Assembly (NCBI GenBank): GCA_026419785.1
Contig: JAODTK010005745.1
Coordinates: 372,001-436,000 of the forward strand
Direction of reading: 5' to 3'
DNA from: Sclerodactyla briareus
Lineage: Eukaryota > Echinodermata > Holothuroidea > Dendrochirotida > Sclerodactylidae
DNA length: 64,000 nucleotides
In this document: positions 49,233 through 60,947 of the stretch, piece after piece
Numbering within the stretch: position 1 is the first letter of the stretch
Layout of the letters: each line of letters starts with the position of its first letter
The notes under the pieces: model-generated
Told to the model about the DNA's origin: nothing
What the model saw: only the letters and a program-made list of their open reading frames with translations
Databases searched by the model: none
Made by a program: the position numbers and the translations under genes

Positions 49233-51303
49233 TGTTGACCATCTGGCCCACTATTACTATTTTTGTGAAAATGTGACGAATTGAAAAAAGGAAAAAAGGT
49301 GACAAATACTTGACCTCAGGACTGAAGGGGTGGACCACATATAATATTGCATGAAAATCTCACAACCTGAAAGAAAATGGGATACATTATGAAACTTGAA
49401 TGACACATTGAATGATTTTGAATGACCCTGCTTTGTTTTAAATTACCCAGAACCGAGCAAAGCCCCCGTTTTTCGTGGTATGCCAGCAAACATTCAAAAT
49501 TTTCTCGAGACTGGATGTCCAACTGGTTTCGTGACAATTCGACAAACTTCGAATTCCGCATGAAATATGCATATTTTACGTTGACAATCTGATTAGTTGC
49601 TTAATTTTATATCCTGCACCTATAGAGCGGACCATATCAACATAGCCCGTATGGTTTGCTCGTGAAATAGGCTAACTACTCCACTCTATTAGTGACTTTC
49701 ATACCCACAATTCAATCAGATCGCGTTCAACCCGATCCCGACAGACGCACTCACAAACGCACAAGGAGATAATAACAACTATACAACTACTTACATTATA
49801 CTTAATCAATTCCTCAATTAGCAAATCATCGTGAATCCCTCGTGGGTTGTCCATTTTTTACCTTTTGATTAGTTACTTCCATACGTAAAATAGCTACAAT
49901 TACTGTTTGTCTCAGAACACTGTTCATTGGGACATTTAAATATTGACTCATACTAAAGTATCGTGGGCCACTGCTGGTACACGGGTAGCACCAAATGAAT
50001 GGCCAAAAAATCTAATTATCAGTGGACAGAAATATTGACTCACTATTTTCATGCCTATGTAAAATAGCCTAAATTACTGCAGAGGCTTGATTTGGGCTAA
50101 CTCTCTCCTGGCCTTAACACTGGAAATGGGATTCTAATACCTGCAACTACCGTGATACAGCGGGAGTTTCGAGTTTGAAATCCTCCCGCCGGGATATGAA
50201 CTTTACAGGTAAATGTTCATTACTGTCCCCAACTTGAAATGCCCTTTAACGACGTATTATATCGCATATTATATTCATTAAAGGACGGTAATACTCAACA
50301 TAGATATATATATGTGTAATAACCGCCCCAAACGAGAGCCTGACGTGATGGAACGAGATTTTTGCGCGCTGAACAAACAGCCGTTCACTGGTAATATCCG
50401 GGCTGACTGATCTTCGAGCTAGCTAGATGTCATGGCTACACCACGGCCTTACCTTTTTTTTTTAATGAGTTGCAAGTAATTAATTTTGTGGCATTTAATC
50501 TGGATCGAGGTGTGAACGGGTGTACATGGCTGTCTCATTAGGAACCCCGGCAATGGCGAAATTGTGATGGACACAAGAATAGTTAACGCGGGTTCTCGAT
50601 ATCCCGATCCATTCGCGGAACATATACGTGTGTTCACGGAAACATAAAATGATCAATACGTGATATCAAAAATACATTTGGCTAAATTAACGGATTGGTT
50701 ATCCCAGCAGGATGAGTACAAACCCAAAGGATTGTGTTTCTCTCGACAATAAGTTGGGTTGTTTGAGTGCTCTCGCTTGCGCATGTAATTGTCATTGCAT
50801 ACCACCTGCGGTTTTGAATACAAGACGACCATAAATAGGCGATCTCCTACCCCTTTGGCTAATGTAACACATTGTTGAATTCAGCCCAAGGGACGTAAGG
50901 AAGAACATTTCTGTGATAAGTCGTGTATTGACTCTGTGGAAGAACACTGAAAGGAAAATTGAATACAACAAGTCGAGGGCAGTGTCGTTAAAGAAACAAA
51001 AAACTTGATCGGCTTCAAGAAAGCTTGTGCGCAGACAAAGCCACTACTGAATCTTGAACACAGAAAGTTTTGAACTGGGAATAATTTTCGAAATACAAAA
51101 AAGGCATACAATTACTTTTACAGTGATGGAAATGGGAATCTGAGAAGACATCAAAACACTATTTCTGTTATGTTGTCGACTGCAGTTGAATGAATATTAA
51201 ACACACTATATTAAACCAATATGAGGTAGGATTTTTCAAGATTTGGAAGGTGGGGAAAATGGTCAGAAGGAGGTTCATCGAAGTGTAGCATATACTCAAC
51301 ATT
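49233..51303. other. No feature recognised
   Basis: Frames at 49316-49561, 50449-50637 and 50881-51111 (all -) are unrecognised and show no exon-like match with the candidate exon at 51304. Confidence 0.4.
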
Positions 51304-51512
51304 TCAAAAATTTAGGTGAACTGATCGGTTTAGGCCTCTAGGGAACATTTGAAACACGTGCAGCTCGTGATGACTCGTTTTTCTGGCGTTCTCGTCTTGT
51401 TCGGGCCCTGCTGACCTCCATTTTCCGCCTCGTTTCGAGGGGTCAATCAGGTAATATCTCCGAGCGAGCGTCGAACCATTCAACGGTATAGCTGTCGCCA
51501 TGACGGTCAGAT
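51304..51512 (-). CDS. Candidate first coding exon, product unknown
   Basis: On minus, an acceptor-like cttacag ends at 51513, then 11 bases later an ATG (51499-51501) in good context (G at -3, G at +4). It opens a 65-codon frame that begins MATAIPLNGS and runs through RRYYLIDPSKRGGKW. This stretch is richer in G+C and CpG than its surroundings. No family was recognised. The frame runs to a stop at 51304, but a real exon would probably end earlier. A GAG|GTCAG donor near 51415 is the best seen, and it is only fair. No downstream exon was found to the left. Basis: ATG context plus a paired donor upstream at 51680. It may be chance. Confidence 0.25.
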
Positions 51513-51680
51513 CTGTAAGAATATGTCTGTTTATTTTGCGATTCGGATTGTAACTAGATTTGTATGCGTGTTGATGAAATCCGTTTTGCTATAGTGTTGT
51601 GCCCCTTTCTTGTCCCGCCGCTATGCCTTTGATGGCTTTTTGCGCAGTGCTCATATCCAGTAAAAAACAGAATATCTTAC

Positions 51681-51760
51681 CTGCTCTCTGCTCCCTTGGG
51701 GTCAGAGGCTGACTTTTTCATATTCCGTCATTGCGGGCAATCGATGAAAAGATTCCATGA
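51681..51760 (-). other. Candidate 5' untranslated exon upstream of 51512
   Basis: The minus strand reads ...gggagcagagagcag|gtaagatatt, a near-consensus splice donor with the intron starting at 51680. Joined to the acceptor at 51513 it gives a 168-base intron and a leader spliced 11 bases before the ATG. The exon's 5' limit is unknown and 51760 is arbitrary. No TATA box is evident. Speculative until transcript data exist. Confidence 0.2.
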
Positions 51761-52713
51761 CATCTTTTAATTATTGATTTATCTTCGCTGGAATTTCACC
51801 TTATCTTCGCCCAAGCTTCGACGTTTCTGACGGATTGTATGCGGCAGTCTGCTCCAGGCACGTTTTGTCATTTTATAGTCACAATAACATTGTCAGCGTT
51901 CGGATACTTATCCTATTACTGGTCCACTTAGACTCACTGTTAGGCCTACATGCAACCTGTAATCCTGTTTCCTGCTGTGAGGCTGTGGCATTTAACTCCA
52001 CTAACAAGAGGGGTAATATCAGTTAGTATATTCATATTACTTTTTTGTCACGAGGAAATACACCACTAAATATAGATTGTTCATACTTGTTGTGGTTGAA
52101 TGGGTGTGGCTTGTGACGTCACCAACAGGAAATGCTTGAGGGTGCTGAAGTAGCATTCGGCGATTTCTAAAAGAGAACGGAATTGGACTGTCATTACTGC
52201 ACAAACAAATCTTTATCGTGCCCTACTAAACCTGTATACCCGAATTTTAAATGTTTTCTCTCAAGTATACGTACAAGTACACACCACATTCCCTCTTCGA
52301 GTGCATCTCGACTGGCCTCCCATCTTCCTGAATCAATTTAAACCGATTCTCATAGTTGAATCATCGCCGCCCGAGTGCATCAAGACGATATCATTTCATA
52401 CGGAATTGGTGATCTCCGTGGATAAAAGCTGACATAAATTTAATCTTTACACTGAATAAATTTCACATTGCTACGGATACACAAATTAATTATGCTACGT
52501 AGTTTGACACACCTGTACCATTTGGGACGAGCCCCGCACAAAACATTATTGGAAATTATCATTACAAGGGAATTTAAAATATTGCAAATACTGAAAAAAA
52601 AAAAAATCTATGGGTGGTCCCGCCGAAAGGCCACCGGGTGGTCGGATACCATTATCTCCTAGCTAAAGCGGGAATGGGGAGTATAATATGTGACAATAAG
52701 GAGTTATTATCAT

Positions 52714-52720
52714 TATTGTA

Positions 52721-52751
<31 letters not shown>

Positions 52752-52761
52752 ATTATTATTA

Positions 52762-52793
<32 letters not shown>

Positions 52794-52820
52794 TATTTTA
52801 TTATTATTATTATTATTATT
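52714..52820 (+). repeat. (ATT)n microsatellite
   Basis: About 107 bases of att units with a few single-base interruptions. It resembles the tail of the L2 end at 63009, but no L2 coding was recognised upstream. Confidence 0.95.
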
Positions 52821-55300
52821 GCCGAGATGACCCAGTTAATTTCATCCAATGGTAAGTTTCCCTCTTCGTCTTTTCTGTATCACTCAACCAGTTCACGCCC
52901 AGGTACCAGTCTACTCAGACGGTTAACACAAATTCACGTAAGTTCGTGGTACACTCGGCAACCCCCGAGGGATGCCAAACAAAGTACAATAACCCTTTCG
53001 TTGCAACATCTATTTACATAAACATATATCGTATATGCGAACAGTGTTTCGTCGTCCAAACCTTTTAATGAAAACCTCTAATGGGGGGAGGGGCGGTTCA
53101 TCCCGCGTCGCGCTTGATCATTTCAGTTTAGTGTTCAGCATGATGTACTCTGGCAACATTTGTCCATGCTGATAACTGTAACAACGTTCAAGTTGATTCA
53201 TTAAAGCCATCGATCACTGTGCAGCTTGAGTTTAAGTTACTGGACGACCTCTTTCCATTAACAATCTTTATACTCCAACAACGAATTTGCCACAAATTTA
53301 CATGTGACGTTAAATGTGTCTATTAACGGTTTCGTGGCGAGTGAATGGGAAATTTCACTTGTATTGCACGCGCTAATGGCAGTCTGTTTTGAAGAGGCAA
53401 AATTGTCAAAGGCTATATTGCAAGTAGTGTGGATTCCATAGTTTTAGGACTCTGCAAGACTTTTTTCCGAGTTTCCTTTCAAAAAAAGCATACTTGTTAC
53501 GTGCTAATTAATACTAGTAACATTGTTCCATGGCAAATTGACTAAATACATGAGGAATTGACTACAGTCTGTTGTATTTGAAATTGTGTGAATCAACTTT
53601 AACGAGTAGTTCTTTCATGGTAATGTTTTGAGCAAGTGCAATCGAACCAGTTGCGATAAATTGCATTATTAAATACACGCTCTCATATGGCCAATTCGGA
53701 CCAGAGACCGAATCGAATGGGAGGGAAAAAAAGATCACATTCTGACCACATCGACAACTAGTATATACTCGAACTCTTTCTGGTGATGTTCACTATTCGA
53801 TATCAGGTCAATTTGACCCGGGTGTTTTTGAGTGGACAATAGGATCATATTGAAAACTAGGAATAATGTTCTACCTCGAATAAGATCATACCCATATGAG
53901 TGATTCAATTTTTGCGTGTATCTACAGGAGATGCAACAAACTCGTCTGAAACATATAGCGGATTCTAGCGTTCACGTCGTATTACTGGATTGGCAATTAT
54001 TGTGAACCTGTGCCTTGTTTGCGCCGCCAGCCTCCCCGCTAAATATTTGGCTACACTTAATCGCATAGCACTGCGTTGCGTCTTGCAGGAATTCAAGAGG
54101 CAAAATTTCGACAAGAGATTATAGTTACATCGAAATAATCGAGTGAATTTGATAGGGATTGTCATGTTGAATCAGATTGTTTTCTCCAATGGAACGAACA
54201 TTTAATTTCTCAAGTTTGTATCGCCTAGCAACGTGAAACATAGAATTTATTCAAGGCTGCAACCGACCAGCATAAAAGAGTGATATGGATTCCAAGAGTC
54301 CTCTTCCTAGTTCAGCACAAACTACTGAATGGGAGAGCTAGTGGCGTTATTAAACAATTTAGTTTCACAAGGGTTCTCATTTCATCTTCAAATTACCCAG
54401 CAAATGCACAAAAAATAGGGTAGGTCACTCTTTCCCGTGGGACGATCAGTTTTCCGATATGTGGAAAAAAAAATTCATTTGAATGAACTCATGGGAGTAC
54501 GAGCATGACAGACACCTAGCCGCAAACTCCCCTTTTTCACTCCACTCTGATCCTCCAGACTAAGCCTGTTCCCGATACATCCCAATGGATACCCACGAAT
54601 CTGTGTCATCCATGAGGCGACGTGACCGTTCCGGCAGGTGGCATCAACGCTCTCGAATACCCAATCCTGCTGGCGGTAGCTAAGGAGTGGGGTTAGTCCA
54701 GAAGAAACCCAACAGTGAGCGTGCACCGATCACAAAAACACAGCAGGACTTGAAGCACAAAGGAACAAAAAAATGAACACAGTGCCTGTCGGTATGTGTA
54801 GGAGAAATTTGTTTGCCTGTCTGAGCTTCGACCTCTGACATTTACGTTCTGGGAACATTGCACATATTAAGACAGTTACTCCCGACGTTGTTTTGAAGAT
54901 AGTGGGAAGGAATTCGTTAGGTACCTTCTGACATTAGAGAACACAATGTTATGGCTGTGAATTGACTTTCCTTCGATGAGCGGCTGAGCCAGGATAAGTT
55001 TCACTTCCAATTCACTGTACCTTGACCCTTAGAATTTGCTATGGTCGCCTTTTTTTTTCCGCGCACTTGCAATGCCAAGTATGTAGCATGAGTTTTTTGG
55101 TCACCCGTTTCCCTGAAGAATATCATGTATTCCTTCAAAGTTCAAAAAACTGGAAATCAATGACTGCTCACGAAACAACATAGATTTTAGATTGTGGCAT
55201 TCTTCGACAATTACCTTTAGTTATAGCCTACTCCCATTGATGTAGTCGCGATCGTATAGCCCGAGACTGCTTTACATTTTGAGTCTATACACTGTATGTA
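52821..55300. other. Gene-free stretch
   Basis: Frame 54475-54726 (-) is open for 83 codons but starts with GTG and matches nothing recognised. A distant family F trace (aggtcaatttgacc) lies near 53806. Confidence 0.4.
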
Positions 55301-55304
55301 TGGC

Positions 55305-55335
55305 GGTCTCGGTCTCGTAAGTCGAGACCGAGACC
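55305..55335. repeat. Perfect 13-bp GGTCTC palindrome
   Basis: ggtctcggtctcg (55305-55317), loop taagt, then cgagaccgagacc (55323-55335). A second, related gaccgagatcggtctcg follows near 55354-55370. Confidence 0.9.
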
Positions 55336-55499
55336 AGTTATGCGAGAAAATTCAAGACCGAGATCGGTCTCGACTACCTTTCCTGCCTATACCCCACCTG
55401 AACAGCTTTTCACTCATCTTTCTCAACTTGATTAACTAATAACACTTACCGACATCTTCGAATCGAAGAAAGAAATTGAGTTATACCCCAACATAACAA

Positions 55500-55625
55500 T
55501 TTGCAATGCCCGCTGCGCCAACAGTTGGGGACGGGGGGGGGGACAGTCCCCCCACTTCCAAAAGTGGGGGGATATCATGTAGTTTGTCTCCCCCCCCCCC
55601 CACTTTTCCGGAACCGTCCGTATGT
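55500..55625 (+). repeat. Family C-like copy with perfect hairpin
   Basis: tccccccactt (55547-55557), loop ccaa, aagtgggggga (55562-55572) form an 11-bp perfect stem. A second C-tract then leads into cacttttccggaacc, as in other family C tails. Confidence 0.6.
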
Positions 55626-55939
55626 AGTTGAAAAATAATAGGCACATGCCCGAGTTTGTATCACTCTAAACTGATTCAATTTTTGTCTAACCAGACAATT
55701 ATTGCGTTGGAAATTGTCTTAAGTCCACTAATTCCAGGTTCGGACCCAAGATGAAGACTTGATCCGACTAAGTGGAAGGATTTCCCCCTGCTTCATACCG
55801 AGTTCTCGAATTTTAAATCCAATAGCCAAGAGTGCATAATTTTTCAAGTGTTTCGCGCCGAATGGCGATATTCTTCCAGGCGTTGTAGGCTAAATATGCG
55901 ATGTGATGCTTCGAATCGATGCGATGTGATGCAGACTCA

Positions 55940-56220
55940 CCCCCCCCCCCCCCATTCTCTGAGATGAAACATGCCGGGCGCGAAAAAATTTGTGGAAATT
56001 TGGGAGAAAAAGCAAGTGAAAAAATGCCTGAATTTTCTGCAGTCTTTTTCGATAAAATGCCGGAAAACATGCATTTTTTTCACGCCCTTCGCGGGCGCCG
56101 GTAGTTTCCAATGAGTGACTTGTAAAAATTCGGATACAAATTTTTCTGCTCCCAATTTTAGTGGTCCCCTACGCCTATGGCTTTTCCCTTCGATCCCCCT
56201 CAGAGACCGTTCGGTAGACC
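55940..56220 (+). repeat. Family C-like copy, upstream module
   Basis: C14 at 55940-55953. Then gataaaatgccggaaaacatg..cacgcccttcgcgggc, which matches gataaaatgcgcgaaaaacatg..gcgcgta..cctttcgggc at 57230-57291. cctacgcctatgg follows. Confidence 0.55.
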
Positions 56221-56399
56221 CCTGGATCCCACGCACACAGCCAGAGTAGAAAAGGTAATAAAAAATACCATGTGTGATACTCGTAAATCATCTTAGTATG
56301 CACAATGACAACTTTTTTGTCCGTCTTTTACTCAAATCACACATATAAATGGGTGCTATTGAGCCTGGCAGATGCCGTTTCCGTCGATCTGGTTGGTAT

Positions 56400-56525
56400 G
56401 AAAAATCTTCAAATTGTCTTGGGCGCTCCGCGTCAATTGATGGTGGCGCTCCGCGTAGATGGTCATTTGCATCGATGTGTCCCCCCACTTTTCGAAACCG
56501 CTCCGACGCCCCTGATGCGCCGAAT
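56400..56525 (+). repeat. Family C repeat copy
   Basis: tgatggtggcgctccgcgta (56439-56458), then tgtccccccacttttcgaaa, ccgctccgacgcccctg. The full landmark order is preserved. Confidence 0.6.
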
Positions 56526-56749
56526 CAATTAGGCAGTTAGGTGCGTCATTCTAGCCGCCCGGGCAACTGCAGAGCCTATAGATTAGTGTGTCTACATACT
56601 ACATCGTCGTTTATTGGCTTGCGTATGTAAACTGCTCAACAGTTTGGCCATCAAAGCCACATGCTAAAGAATATAGTTTCCCTCATATTCCACCAAATTA
56701 CGACTGTCCGTGTTTTCTTTTCCCCGGGAACCAATTCATCAGACTCGGG

Positions 56750-56870
56750 TCGACCAAAAGCGTAGGAATCGGGGTGATTGCCCCAGTGATAAATGTTGGG
56801 GTGGAGGGTACCATCAAACCCCCCCCCCCACTCCTCGAGTGTGAAAACCCTTTTTTTAATTTTTAATGTC
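56750..56870 (+). repeat. C-tract segment, family C related
   Basis: C11 at 56819-56829 followed by actcctcgagtgtgaaaacc. The minus ORF 56651-56908 is its translation. Confidence 0.35.
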
Positions 56871-57049
56871 ACAATTCGCAATAATATATTTTTTTCGTCC
56901 AATAACACACATATTCACAACGACCTCGCGATGGGCTGTCGGTATTGTAGAGCATAGATTGTGTCTATTGTTATGATTGGGAATCAGGGTAAGGAAATAG
57001 ATTCACACAACCAAGTCGGAATAGCTTCGTGTAAAATCTGCAAATTGAC

Positions 57050-57375
57050 CCCTCGAGCATTTTTTACGATAGGCTAGTGCAATTTTTATAAGACTGCCGA
57101 ACACATTTTTCTGAATGAGAAACTCGGGGCAGAAAGACAAACATTCTTGGAACATTTGGGCAGCGAAAAGGCAAAAAAAAAAAAAAACATGGCCGTTTCT
57201 TCGAATCCTCTGCTGACTGGCCAAATTTATGATAAAATGCGCGAAAAACATGCAAAAGTTTCCGCGCGTACCAGTCCTTTCGGGCAAATTTTTGTCGGCC
57301 GCTACATAGAATAGTCCCGTAGGCCTATGTTGGCGGTCCGCTGTTAGGTAAGGATCAAACCAACTCCCAAAGAAG
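57050..57375 (+). repeat. Family C-like copy with A15 tract
   Basis: Shares the gataaaatgc..catgcaaaa..ttcgggc module with 55940-56220, and ends cgtaggcctatgttggcggt, the decayed 'cctatggtggcgct' motif. A15 at 57173-57187. Confidence 0.5.
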
Positions 57376-57639
57376 AGACTACCACTGCGCATGGAAGCTC
57401 AGTAACAATTTGGCAGAAAAAAAAAACTCAAGAGATCATCCGAGTAGCAAGTTCGCATCTAAGACGTGAAAATCAAAAGTAATTTCTGAAACAAGTGATG
57501 TTTTAGGCGTGTCCTAATGCATCAGACGCATCTGAGGCCACCAGAATGCAAACATTTACTAATGTGGGAGGAGGGAGGATTCGGCGGTCTTCTGAAGAGT
57601 GAGATTTTAGACTTACCGTAAAACTTACTGCCCCCTAAA

Positions 57640-57800
57640 TTATTTCTGGAATGAATGGAGTGGGTGTTCGGGTGCGCTATATTGCACCACATTACATCTA
57701 TGGCCACCGGAAACTTGAAGGGGGGGGGGGACCTCCACCCAAAATTACGTTCTACGCCACCATGTTCTACTACCCCCTTCCCCCTCTCAAACAAATTCTT
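57640..57800 (+). repeat. G-tract segment, family C related
   Basis: tggccaccggaaacttgaag followed by G11 (57720-57730) and a C-rich stretch. Confidence 0.35.
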
Positions 57801-58124
57801 CTGATCCATATCGGCGGACAGCGTTCATATAGCCGGAAGTAACATTAACACGCTTTGCTCTATTTGACGCTCATGATTGTATGGTGACTTTATAAATCGG
57901 GTAACGATGTCTTTGACCCCAACGAGTTTCTTGTCTCCTTGTAGGCATTACACAGACTTTACATTTCCACCCTTACTGGTACACGGTATATACTAGCTCG
58001 CGATTCTGTAAAACTTTCAACACAAACCTTGGAGTATCCTTATTCAGAGGGTAGATATTTTCCTTAGATCGGGTCACGTCCCCCCAATATAGTCAGACAG
58101 CGCAGTCAGGTGGCATCGGAAAAC

Positions 58125-58260
58125 CACGTTAGAGTACACCAGTGTGCGGCGGAACCGGAGGGCTGGGGGGGGGGGCTCTCCCCCCCCCCCCATCTAGTGA
58201 AAAAAGGAGGGGAGCATAACGCTTGTTTAGCCAGCCCCCCCCCCCCAATATTTTGCAGAG
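58125..58260 (+). repeat. Family C-like copy with G11/C12 hairpin
   Basis: G11 (58165-58175), loop CTCT, C12 (58180-58191), then a second C12 at 58235-58246. The + frame over it is Gly/Pro low complexity. Confidence 0.55.
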
Positions 58261-59369
58261 TGTTCAGAAACATTCAATGTTTGTATTTAATGCCATTGCC
58301 TGATTGTTTTAAATTAATATTTCAACATGTCTGGAATACTCCGTGATAGGGACAATCAATCATATTAAAGCACTCCGGCGGCTATATATAGCATTTGAGT
58401 CATCTTCCATTTGCATCTTTGCGGTCCCGTCTGCCGAATTTGATACTCGTGAGCATAAGGCCTGTACTGCGCGTCGCATCGGTTGATATAGACACCTGTT
58501 TCTGCATTCCTCCCCACTCCACCAATCACTGTAGCCTATGTACACACTATAGTCCAGTATAGTTACCTGAGTTAGCCTCTAATACTAATAGTCGTTTTAT
58601 TCACTCCACTGATTGTTTTCTTTCTGTTCTCCGCGTGAGTTCTGTAGGATCTTATTCGCCTTACAGAAAAGTTTTAGAAATAATTCCTTGAAATTTACAA
58701 ACGGATTTTATGTATTTTATGAAACTTATGTACCATATCCCCCGTTTGTAAACTTGCTCCCATGCAACCCATCGAACCAATCAATCGCGGTTGCGATGCT
58801 GTCAGGACGTAGAGCCTATTACTTTACTACTAATATGACCTGAAAAGTCATAGCCATCAATGAATTTAACATTGGACCTTCGTGTAATATATAGGCTACG
58901 CATTATAAACCCAGTGGTGGCAGTATTATTCCTTGTATTTATTTCGCTGTTATTATGCCTTGTCACGTGCATACGAGGCTGAAACTATTTCGAATTAATT
59001 CAAGACATAACATGTTCCTACTCAGCTGTGCTTCATCTCAGAATGGATTTAAGAATATGTTAAAATGAAGTAACTAGTATGAAAAGTATCCATTTTGAAA
59101 AATGATATTGTAGTTGATGTACAGTAAGTTGAGGAGGCTATTTTCAGCAAAAGAGCATACAAATTTAAAGAATAAAAAAGATTCGGTGGATCACCCTCAT
59201 CCACGACCGTGTAAGGATTACTTTGGTCTTCAAATTTTGCAATTTCAAATTGTTGTTTGTTTAACATATGCTTATATATGCCCATGGGCATATCTATAAC
59301 ATCACGAAAACGACAGCGCATCTCAACCCTGGCAACACGTAGCTACTTAGAAAAGGTGTTTTAAAAAGA
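58261..59369. other. No feature recognised
   Basis: Frames at 58360-58545 (-), 58613-58843 (+), 59049-59321 (-) are unrecognised. Confidence 0.4.
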
Positions 59370-59540
59370 AAATTGAATGCCGTTTCCGGCCATCTCAGAG
59401 CCTTGAACCCCCAAAATTTATGTAAACCTTCGCGCCACCAAGGGGCTTACGCTGGGATAGTAAACAGGCACATCACCCCCCCCCCCCCAATAAGAAAAAA
59501 CATTTTCGATTTGTCGCGCCTGGGGTAAACCCATCATCTC
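59370..59540 (+). repeat. Family C repeat copy
   Basis: atgccgtttccggccatctc, then cttcgcgccaccaaggggc, then C13 at 59476-59488. Confidence 0.55.
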
Positions 59541-60169
59541 AGGCATCCGAGTCAGTGGATCATAATGCCTAATCAAGTGAAATCGACTTGAGAATCGAGT
59601 AGTGCAAGTGAACATAATTCAGGCGGGAAATGGCGAACTCCGCTCTGCATGTGTGGAAGCGAAAATGAAATGTTCACCCTCCAATGGCTACATGAATTCA
59701 ATTAAATTTAGGCAACTTTTTTTAGTAATTTGGTGGTAATTTCAATTGAATAGTATAACAAAGCCACCCATTCCAATACCATGAACCTCTACTCATACCA
59801 TGGCTCGCACTGCATCAGCCGCCGGGTAAATAGGTCAAGCAAGACCTATTAACTAGTTCAGCCCACCAGCCCGCGCGCCGCCCACTGAAAAAGAATCCTA
59901 GCCAACGCGGGGGATTCAAAACTCTCGTTACCGAAAGTAACCGTTTCCGCTTCCTGCACTCTGAGTGACCCATTTCATTCAAATTCCCTCAATGATCTTG
60001 TTCTAATGTACCCACATTGTAATCTTGCAGTGGGTTCTTGGTATATTTGGTTTGTAGTCACTTGCTGACATTTCTTTCACAAGCATTAAGAGTCGTAGAT
60101 GCGTGGCAATTCTTTTTTCCATTTTTCATTTTCCTCTCACTAAATTGCACACTTAGATGTTTGCCATCA

Positions 60170-60310
60170 GGCCGGCAACTGCCATTTCCGGCGATATGGA
60201 GGATATAGCAAGCCAAAATTTTATCGGTACGCTACTCGCCAAACAATGGTGACGCTCCGCTTAGATCGTGTATCGCAGTCAGCCTGCCCCCCACGTTCGA
60301 ATGGATTTAC
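60170..60310 (+). repeat. Family C repeat copy
   Basis: ctgccatttccggcgatatg, then cgccaaacaatggtgacg (60238-60255), ctccgcttagatcgtg and gccccccacgttcga. Confidence 0.6.
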
Positions 60311-60409
60311 AGCCCATGCACGTTAGACCCAAATCTGCTCTGACCCTAAAAGAGAAAAAAATCGTTACCATGTTGGACGCCAAAACGTGATATGAACTTT
60401 ATACTCTAG

Positions 60410-60475
60410 AGATAGATAGATAGATAGATAGATAATAGGATAGATAGTAGATAGCGGGTTCGACCCCCCCCCCCG
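60410..60475 (+). repeat. (GATA)n microsatellite and C-tract
   Basis: About six clean gata units plus degraded ones to 60454, then ggttcgac and C11 (60464-60474). Confidence 0.9.
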
Positions 60476-60515
60476 CGTCTTTACTATGTATTTCTCTGGC
60501 CTATATGATTGTCTG

Positions 60516-60947
60516 TCATGGCCTGTTCATCTTGGCAGTAGGTTTTATTGTATTTATGGCACACCGTTTAGCATTATGTACTCTACTATCCTGAAAATGT
60601 TGTTCATTATGTGGGCCTCGAAGGCATGGAACGGAGAACTTCCCAGTGAACAGATCAGTTTCGTGTACATGGGCAGGGAGCACGCTACTAAAACAGAGTA
60701 ACGTGGAAAGTTCAAGCTGGTACTGTTGAGGAGTTTGAGTACTTACACTCGGAAAATGTTTACCCATGCTGGGTGAAACGAATTGCCCAGCTGGTATTTG
60801 TATCCAACATTCTTTAGAGTGTACTGGTTTCGTCTGGATATCAACCCAACGAGTAGTTATGGTATAAGCGTAGTCTGATAGTTTTCCATCATGTAACCTA
60901 TTCATTATTCTTGCCTCCTTTCCTCGTACGAGTATGGTAAATAACAT
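60516..60947 (-). other. Unrecognised 143-codon frame
   Basis: One of the longest ATG-initiated frames not explained by a repeat seen elsewhere in the window. It begins MLFTILVRGKEARIMNRL and contains YAYTITTRWVDIQTK. A donor-like gtaagtact lies inside it near 60750 after SMGKHFP, so only the first ~67 codons could be an exon. No family recognised, no signal peptide or clear domain. Composition is not distinctive. Confidence 0.12.

Noticed and set aside
60455-60475. B-box-like ggttcgacccc
   Set aside because: It sits between a GATA microsatellite and a C-tract with no A box or cloverleaf.
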